From Cobetia amphilecti (GTDB taxonomy: Bacteria; Pseudomonadota; Gammaproteobacteria; Pseudomonadales; Halomonadaceae): a stretch of DNA of 64,000 bases. Position numbers and translations under genes: made by a program. The notes below the pieces were generated by a model. That model did no database searches. It worked only from the letters and a program-made list of their open reading frames with translations, and was not told where the DNA came from. Shown here piece by piece: positions 59,758-64,000 of the stretch. The DNA is taken from the NCBI RefSeq assembly GCF_030010415.1, contig NZ_JASCSA010000004.1; one strand, 5' to 3'. Position 1 is the first letter of the stretch; each line of letters starts with the position of its first letter.

Positions 59758-60004
59758 GATTCGTCAAATCCTTGAACTCAACTGTTGGCGCCACTGCAGC
59801 AACGACGCATGCTCCGTCGGTACTGCAGCGCGGCAGTGGCGTGAAGCAGACACGGGGTGCCAGCTCCGCGGCACCGAAGTGGCGGCATTATATCACTTGC
59901 GAGCGCGCCTAGCAGCTCACACGACGCCGCAAGGACACCTCAGTACGGTAGTACGGCCGTCAATATGCGCGGCCTGCTGGCTCATGCCTCGCCGCTGAGG
60001 GCGA
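59758..60004 (-). promoter_or_regulatory. gyrA promoter region
   Basis: On the minus strand a perfect TATAAT (59892-59887) lies about 130 bases before the gyrA start. The -35 candidate CTGCTA (59915-59910) is poor at 17-base spacing. Nothing else was recognised in the gap. Confidence 0.5.
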
Positions 60005-60553
60005 TCAGGCCGTTTCTTCACTGACCAACGCGCCCAGCAGCGCGCCGATCTCGCCGTCCAGCGGCATGGCGCGACCGGTGTCGGTATTCATCAGCACGAA
60101 GGTGAAGTCGGCCCTGGAAACCAGCGCCCCGGAGCGCGGATGCACCTCGCCCATGCGCCGCTCGCCCAGATGGATCTCCTGGCGCATGATCATCTTGCGG
60201 CGCCCGAGCTCGGCCAGCCGCGTGGTGATGACCAGCTCATCATGCACGGTGGCGGGATAGTGCCAATCCAGGTTGAGGTTGACCGCCACCATCGCGATGC
60301 CTTCGCGCTTGAGTGCGGCCAGATCGAGATGCGCGAGCATGAACTCCCAGCGCCCTTCCTCATAGAACTCCAGATAGCGGGCATTGTTGACGTGCCCATA
60401 GCCATCCAGATGATAGCCACGCACCGTCAGGGTCGTGCGACTGACGACGCCTGCGTGATTGCCGACGTCTGTGTGAGTGCCGACGTCTGCGTGAGTGCCG
60501 ACGTCTGTGTGACTGCCGTCCGCTGCCTGCGGTGGATTGCTGTCGTGTTGCAT
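60005..60553 (-). CDS. 4HBT-type acyl-CoA thioesterase with repeat N-terminus
   Basis: This 182-residue hotdog-fold protein reads VRGYHLDGYGHVNNARYLEFYEEGRWEF, the YbgC-like active-site region with the catalytic Asp/His (in parts GYGHVNN), followed by LNLDWHYPAT and late RADFTFVL. It should hydrolyse acyl-CoA thioesters; the chain preference is unknown. ATG 60553 has GGGAGG upstream. The N-terminal 40 residues include four copies of a six-residue unit (GTHTDV type) encoded by an 18-bp tandem array, probably a disordered tail not needed for catalysis. The gene ends about 250 bases before gyrA begins on the same strand. Confidence 0.87.
   Translation of the reverse strand: MQHDSNPPQAADGSHTDVGTHADVGTHTDVGNHAGVVSRTTLTVRGYHLDGYGHVNNARYLEFYEEGRWEFMLAHLDLAALKREGIAMVAVNLNLDWHYPATVHDELVITTRLAELGRRKMIMRQEIHLGERRMGEVHPRSGALVSRADFTFVLMNTDTGRAMPLDGEIGALLGALVSEETA
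60446..60517. repeat. In-frame 18-bp tandem array (x4)
   Basis: Units 60446-60463, 60464-60481, 60482-60499 and 60500-60517 inside the thioesterase gene, best copy GACGTCTGTGTGAGTGCC. The 18-base length keeps frame and encodes six-residue repeats of the G-[ST]-H-[AT]-[DG]-V type. Copy number change would lengthen or shorten the N-terminal tail. Confidence 0.9.
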
Positions 60554-60684
60554 CCCTGCCTCCCGTCCGTGAAACGATCGCGCCGTGTGGCCATCGTCAG
60601 CTGATCTTATGCCGGTGACGGACAGAAAAACAAACGCTTGGCTGAATGATGGCGCCTGCCCTGCTCGCCATCCCGGCAAGTCGG

Positions 60685-61827
60685 CTACTCGCCTGGCGGA
60701 CCCTGCGGTGGCCTCTCGCCGCCCTCCTCGTCGAGGAAGTGCCCCTTCTCGCCCATGAAGCAGCCGAAGATCTGGTTAACCCCCGGCGCGGAGGCATGAT
60801 AGTGATAGCCACGCACCGGGTCGCTCTCGCCTCCACACTCGTCCAGGTCAGCGGGAATATTGCCGTCCTTGTCCTCTCTGGCATAGATGGCATAGCCATC
60901 CAGCGCATAGCCGATCATCGGCGAATGGCCATCTTCCTGAATGCCGATCTCGGAGCAGCCAGTGGCGGTGTGATAGTGATAGCCCTCATGCGGATTGGCA
61001 TGCGCGCCACAATCATCGAGCACCCCCAGGGTGTGAGAGCTCAGGATCAGCTCCAGCGGCGCCGGCGGGCCGAACAGCACGCCATTGAGCGCCACGCCGG
61101 TGTTGGAGCGGCCGGCAAGCGAGGTCGGCTCGGCGGCCGGCACCGGCACCTTGGGAATCACGACAGTCTTCTCGATGCCACCGCCCAGTTCCTCAAGCGG
61201 GCACTCGAGACAGAAGTTGTCGAAGCCTTCGATGGGGTTCGGGTTCCCCGCCACCTCGCAGCCACGCGCGCCGTCGATCACGGTGATCTCGCCCGTGTTG
61301 ACGTCGTACATCTGCCACTCCTTGTCCTTGTAGAGAGTGGCCAGATTCTTGATGAACTCGCCGTCCACCTGATAGAGGGTGCCCTCACCATCCATCCAGG
61401 TGCCGCCTTCCTCCTCACCGGAGTGGATATTGGGCGGGCAGAAAGGCCCCTCCGGCGAGGTTTGCGGGTCCGCGGGCGCACCGGCCACACGGAACTGATA
61501 GCAGGTCGTCTGCGTGCCGCCGCTCAAGGTGCAATCGACGGTCTCGACCTCGCCGACGATCGCGCCCTCGGCAAACATCTCAGGCTCCAGCCCGAGCGCC
61601 GCCGGCCCGGATTCGCCGTCAGCGGCTGCCTCTTTCGTGACCGTTGCACTGGTCTCGGCCGCGCTGGCCGCCTTGTCGTGGGCGTCATGCTCCCCGCTGC
61701 AGCCGAACAGCAGCAGGGTCAGCGCCGCCAGCGTCAGTGGTCGTGCCCGTTTCAGCGCGCTCGCGTCCGAAGCTCTGCTCTCCAAAACATTCTCCACAGC
61801 AGTCTCCACAACAACGTCGTCGATCAC
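60685..61827 (-). CDS. YHYH-domain lipoprotein
   Basis: This 380-residue protein has a lipoprotein signal: hydrophobic LTLAALTLLL then lipobox LLFGC with Cys43, followed by acidic, Ala-rich sequence. It is a substrate for Lgt and is likely in the outer membrane. The C-terminal half has two GYHYH motifs (GYHYHTATGC and GYHYHASAPG) and conserved Cys, which defines the YHYH domain of unknown function; the His and Cys suggest metal binding. It is acidic overall. GTG 61827 has GGAGGG seven bases upstream, making the signal peptide long (42 residues) but well supported. It stands alone, with a 14-bp array just upstream in its leader. Confidence 0.85.
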   Translation of the reverse strand: MIDDVVVETAVENVLESRASDASALKRARPLTLAALTLLLFGCSGEHDAHDKAASAAETSATVTKEAAADGESGPAALGLEPEMFAEGAIVGEVETVDCTLSGGTQTTCYQFRVAGAPADPQTSPEGPFCPPNIHSGEEEGGTWMDGEGTLYQVDGEFIKNLATLYKDKEWQMYDVNTGEITVIDGARGCEVAGNPNPIEGFDNFCLECPLEELGGGIEKTVVIPKVPVPAAEPTSLAGRSNTGVALNGVLFGPPAPLELILSSHTLGVLDDCGAHANPHEGYHYHTATGCSEIGIQEDGHSPMIGYALDGYAIYAREDKDGNIPADLDECGGESDPVRGYHYHASAPGVNQIFGCFMGEKGHFLDEEGGERPPQGPPGE

Positions 61828-62145
61828 TCTGCCGCCCTCCGCGTCTCAAGTCTGATGGTCTATGCCTGCGGGTCGATGCCTGCTGATCGATATCTACTGG
61901 TCGATGCCTGCTGGTCGATATCTGTCGAGCGATACCGCAAACCGCCAGACCGCGCACCGCCAGGTCGACTCAAGACTAGCGCCACAGCGTGCACACAGTA
62001 TGTCTTTGCGCTCGCGCGCGATGACCGGCAACCGCAGTGTGACGCAGGGTCACGTCCACGGCGGATGACCCGCCGCATGAGTTTCGCCATAATATGCGCC
62101 ATTCAGACGGGCAGCCCCCGTTCACCGGACTCAAGGACTGGTCGC
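61828..62145. other. Divergent region between the YHYH gene and rdgC
   Basis: This 318-base non-coding stretch holds the 14-bp array (61862-61931) next to the YHYH start. On the rdgC side it has an AT-rich CCATAATATG at about 62088-62097 that could be a -10 region. No other structure was seen. Confidence 0.45.
61862..61931. repeat. 14-bp tandem array, five copies
   Basis: Units of exactly 14 bases at 61862, 61876, 61890, 61904 and 61918. ATGCCTGCTGGTCG is the best copy, and units 3 and 5 have ATATCT in place of ATGCCT. The array lies 35 bases upstream of the YHYH lipoprotein start, in its presumed 5' leader or promoter. Confidence 0.9.
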
Positions 62146-63066
62146 ATGTGGTTCAAGAACCTGCAACTGTATCGCCTGCACGATAGCGCACCGCTGGAAG
62201 AGGGTCGTCTCGCCGACGCCCTGCCGGAGCATGTCTTCCGCCCGGTCACCGGCGTCGAAGCCAAGCGTATCGGCTGGGTGGCACCTGGCGGTCGCAACAG
62301 CGACCTGCTGGTGCACGAGATTCAGGGCCATTTCCTGATCAGCGCCCTGCGCCAGGAGCGCGTACTGCCCTCCGCCGTGGTCAAGGAAGAACTCGAGGAG
62401 CGCGTGGCCGAGCGCGAGACCGCCGAAGGCCGTCCGCTGCGTCGCCGCGAGAAGCTGACTCTCAAGGAGCAGATCTACGAGGAGCTGCTGCCGCGCGCCT
62501 TCACGCGCTCCTCGCGCACCGACCTGTGGTGGGACAGCCGGCGCGGCCTGATCGCCGTCAACGCCTCGAATGCCAAGCGCGCCGAGGAAGTGCTGGACCT
62601 GCTGCGCCAGACACTGGGCACGCTCAAGGTCACGCCGCTGGCCGTCGCACAGCCGCCTTCCCAGGTGATGACCACCTGGCTCAAGGATGTCAGCTCACGC
62701 CCGGAAGACCTGATCGTCGGTGATCAGGTCGAACTCAAGGCGCCGGGCGGCGAAGATGGCGTGCTGCGTGCGCGCCAGTTCGACCTCGACGGCGAGGAAA
62801 TCCAGACGGCGCTGAATCTGGGCCGCGTGGTCAGCAAGCTGGCGCTGGAAGTCGATGGCCGCGTCGCGCTGGTGCTCGGTGAGGACATGGCGCTCAAGAG
62901 CCTCAAGTTCGCCGATGCCGTGGTCGATGAAGCCAACGCCCAGGATGACGGCGAAGACCCCATCCTGCGTCTGGAGACCGACTTCGCGCTGATGGCCCAG
63001 GTGCTGTCCGGCGTGATCGAGCAGATGACCGCCTGGCTGGGTGGTGAAGCCCAGCCCGCCAGCTGA
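62146..63066 (+). CDS. rdgC: Recombination-associated protein RdgC
   Basis: Ring-shaped DNA-binding protein that modulates RecA activity on the nucleoid. The 306 residues match E. coli (303). It starts MWFKNLQLYRL and has the conserved GWVAPGG, LLVHEIQGHFLI, and LPRAFTRSSRTDLWWD regions. ATG 62146 has AAGGA eight bases upstream; the frame is open far upstream (over the YHYH gene), which is an artefact. It is followed after 62 bases by the acyltransferase gene on the same strand. Confidence 0.96.
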   Translation: MWFKNLQLYRLHDSAPLEEGRLADALPEHVFRPVTGVEAKRIGWVAPGGRNSDLLVHEIQGHFLISALRQERVLPSAVVKEELEERVAERETAEGRPLRRREKLTLKEQIYEELLPRAFTRSSRTDLWWDSRRGLIAVNASNAKRAEEVLDLLRQTLGTLKVTPLAVAQPPSQVMTTWLKDVSSRPEDLIVGDQVELKAPGGEDGVLRARQFDLDGEEIQTALNLGRVVSKLALEVDGRVALVLGEDMALKSLKFADAVVDEANAQDDGEDPILRLETDFALMAQVLSGVIEQMTAWLGGEAQPAS

Positions 63067-63128
63067 GCCTTGGGCCCGCTGCCGACCTTCTCTTTTTTCA
63101 GAATGACAAACCCGGATGACGTGCGTCG

Positions 63129-64000
63129 ATGACTGACACTGCAACACCCAAGCCTGCCACGACCAGCGAACAGGACCCGTTCGCCGATATTCGCCCCTAC
63201 CACGACGACGAGGTAGCGGAGGTGCTGGTACGCCTGGAGCAGGACCGCGAGCTGCTCGACACCCTGACTCGCTTCCGCCTGCCGGGCCTGACCCAGCGTT
63301 TCCCGTGGCTGGCACGCCAGATCGCGCGCCTGGCCATCAAGCGCGAGATGATTGGCGTCAAGGATGTTGCCAGTTTCCAGAGCCGCATCGCTGTCTACAT
63401 GGCGCGCATGATCCACACCACCACCACCAGCTTCGAGACGGTGGGGCTGGAGCGCCTGTCCCCGGACACGCCGTATCTGTTCCTGTCCAACCATCGCGAC
63501 ATCTCGCTGGACCCGGCCTTCGTCAACTACGCCCTCTATCGTCACGGGCGTGACACGGTACGCATCGCCATCGGTGACAACCTGCTGCAGAAGCCCTTCG
63601 TCACCGACCTGATGCGCCTCAACAAGAGCTTCATCGTGCCGCGCTCCGCCAAGGGCAAGCGCGCGATGCTGGCCGCCTATCAGTCGCTGTCGGGCTATAT
63701 CCGCCATTCGCTGACCCACGACCAGCACTCCATCTGGCTGGCCCAGCGTGAAGGGCGCGCCAAGGACGGCCGTGACGGCACCGAGAGCGCCATCATCAAG
63801 ATGCTGACCATGGCGGCGCGCACCGCCGACAAGACGCGCCCGTTCAGCGAGGCGGTCAGCGAGCTCAACATCGTGCCGGTGTCGATCAGCTACGAGTTCG
63901 ACCCCTGTGACCTGCAGAAGGCGCGCGAGCTGGCGGCCGTCGCCAATGAAGGCCGTTACGAGAAGGTGCAGTACGAGGACATCAAGTCCATCGCGGCGGG
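63129..64000 (+). CDS. PlsC-like acyltransferase, 3' end outside window
   Basis: The first 290 residues of a protein with a glycerophospholipid acyltransferase domain. The catalytic block FLSNHRDISLDPAFVNYAL appears at about residues 119-137, with FIVPRSAKGKRAML and IWLAQREGRAKDG further on, the latter resembling the PEGTRS-type block III. The His-Asp spacing is NHRDxxxD rather than the classic HX4D, a variant common in the Pseudomonas/Halomonas family annotated as 1-acyl-sn-glycerol-3-phosphate acyltransferase. The acyl acceptor is unknown. No stop is reached before the edge. The start ATG 63129 has only a weak ribosome-binding site. Confidence 0.8.
   Translation, partial: MTDTATPKPATTSEQDPFADIRPYHDDEVAEVLVRLEQDRELLDTLTRFRLPGLTQRFPWLARQIARLAIKREMIGVKDVASFQSRIAVYMARMIHTTTTSFETVGLERLSPDTPYLFLSNHRDISLDPAFVNYALYRHGRDTVRIAIGDNLLQKPFVTDLMRLNKSFIVPRSAKGKRAMLAAYQSLSGYIRHSLTHDQHSIWLAQREGRAKDGRDGTESAIIKMLTMAARTADKTRPFSEAVSELNIVPVSISYEFDPCDLQKARELAAVANEGRYEKVQYEDIKSIAA

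Noticed and set aside
60646..63066. 806-residue plus-strand frame ending as RdgC
   Set aside because: The first 500 residues are antisense to the YHYH lipoprotein gene and cross the 14-bp array; RdgC homologues start at 62146.

Overview
The window is an ordinary, gene-dense chromosomal segment of a GC-rich gammaproteobacterium (GC about 60 percent by eye). Gene content and order point to the Halomonadaceae (Halomonas/Cobetia type): the rppH-ptsP-(TSUP)-lgt-thyA-folA order, the gyrA-serC-pheA-tyrA/aroA-cmk-rpsA order, a gap/edd divergon with an Entner-Doudoroff sugar cluster, an OmpC-like porin and a TRAP transporter. The genus is an inference; no rRNA or tRNA gene was seen. I recognise 49 protein genes, two of them cut by the window edges. 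I see no insertion sequence, prophage, CRISPR array or integron.

Layout. 1-8.3 kb: a truncated NERD-domain gene, a FemAB-like acetyltransferase, a DUF4190 membrane protein, pncB, a secreted dienelactone-hydrolase-like protein, a five-PAS diguanylate cyclase and a small orphan gene. 8.9-17.1 kb: gap, read divergently from edd-glk-hexose-6-phosphate mutarotase-pgi-fructokinase, which feeds glucose and fructose into the Entner-Doudoroff route. 17.2-22 kb: a general porin and a DctP-DctQ-DctM TRAP system. 22.3-34.8 kb: a FinO/ProQ-domain protein, folA-thyA, lgt, a TSUP permease, a degenerate hybrid sensor kinase, a TANGO2/NRDE protein, ptsP, rppH and a SerB-like HAD phosphatase. 35-44 kb: an Mqo-like oxidoreductase, rsd, dsbB, gshA, tex, a Tat-exported MsrB and an SDR reductase. 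44.3-49.5 kb: fxsA, groES-groEL behind a sigma-32-like promoter, trmJ and a 67-residue orphan. 49.6-59.8 kb: the rpsA-cmk-tyrA/aroA-pheA-serC-gyrA aromatic and serine block, with stop/start overlaps. 60-64 kb: a thioesterase, a YHYH lipoprotein, rdgC and a truncated PlsC-like acyltransferase.

No new defence or mobile system is visible. The most unusual material lies between the genes. First, there are at least eleven short tandem arrays with 12-22 bp units and 2-7 copies, each with its own unit sequence, sitting at gene ends, in leaders or in frame. Two of them multiply a stop codon and one multiplies a translation start. Second, there is a set of long, often perfect hairpins (up to 25 bp with a 4-base loop) placed 5-110 bases after stop codons and lacking the U-tract of the canonical terminators elsewhere in the window. 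Third, a TGCASTGCAACA motif occurs three times in two divergent promoter regions. Fourth, a hybrid histidine kinase has lost its phospho-acceptor position and its ATP-binding boxes but keeps an intact receiver domain. Many starts are non-ATG (GTG or TTG) but backed by good ribosome-binding sites; I used those sites to trim several over-long frames.
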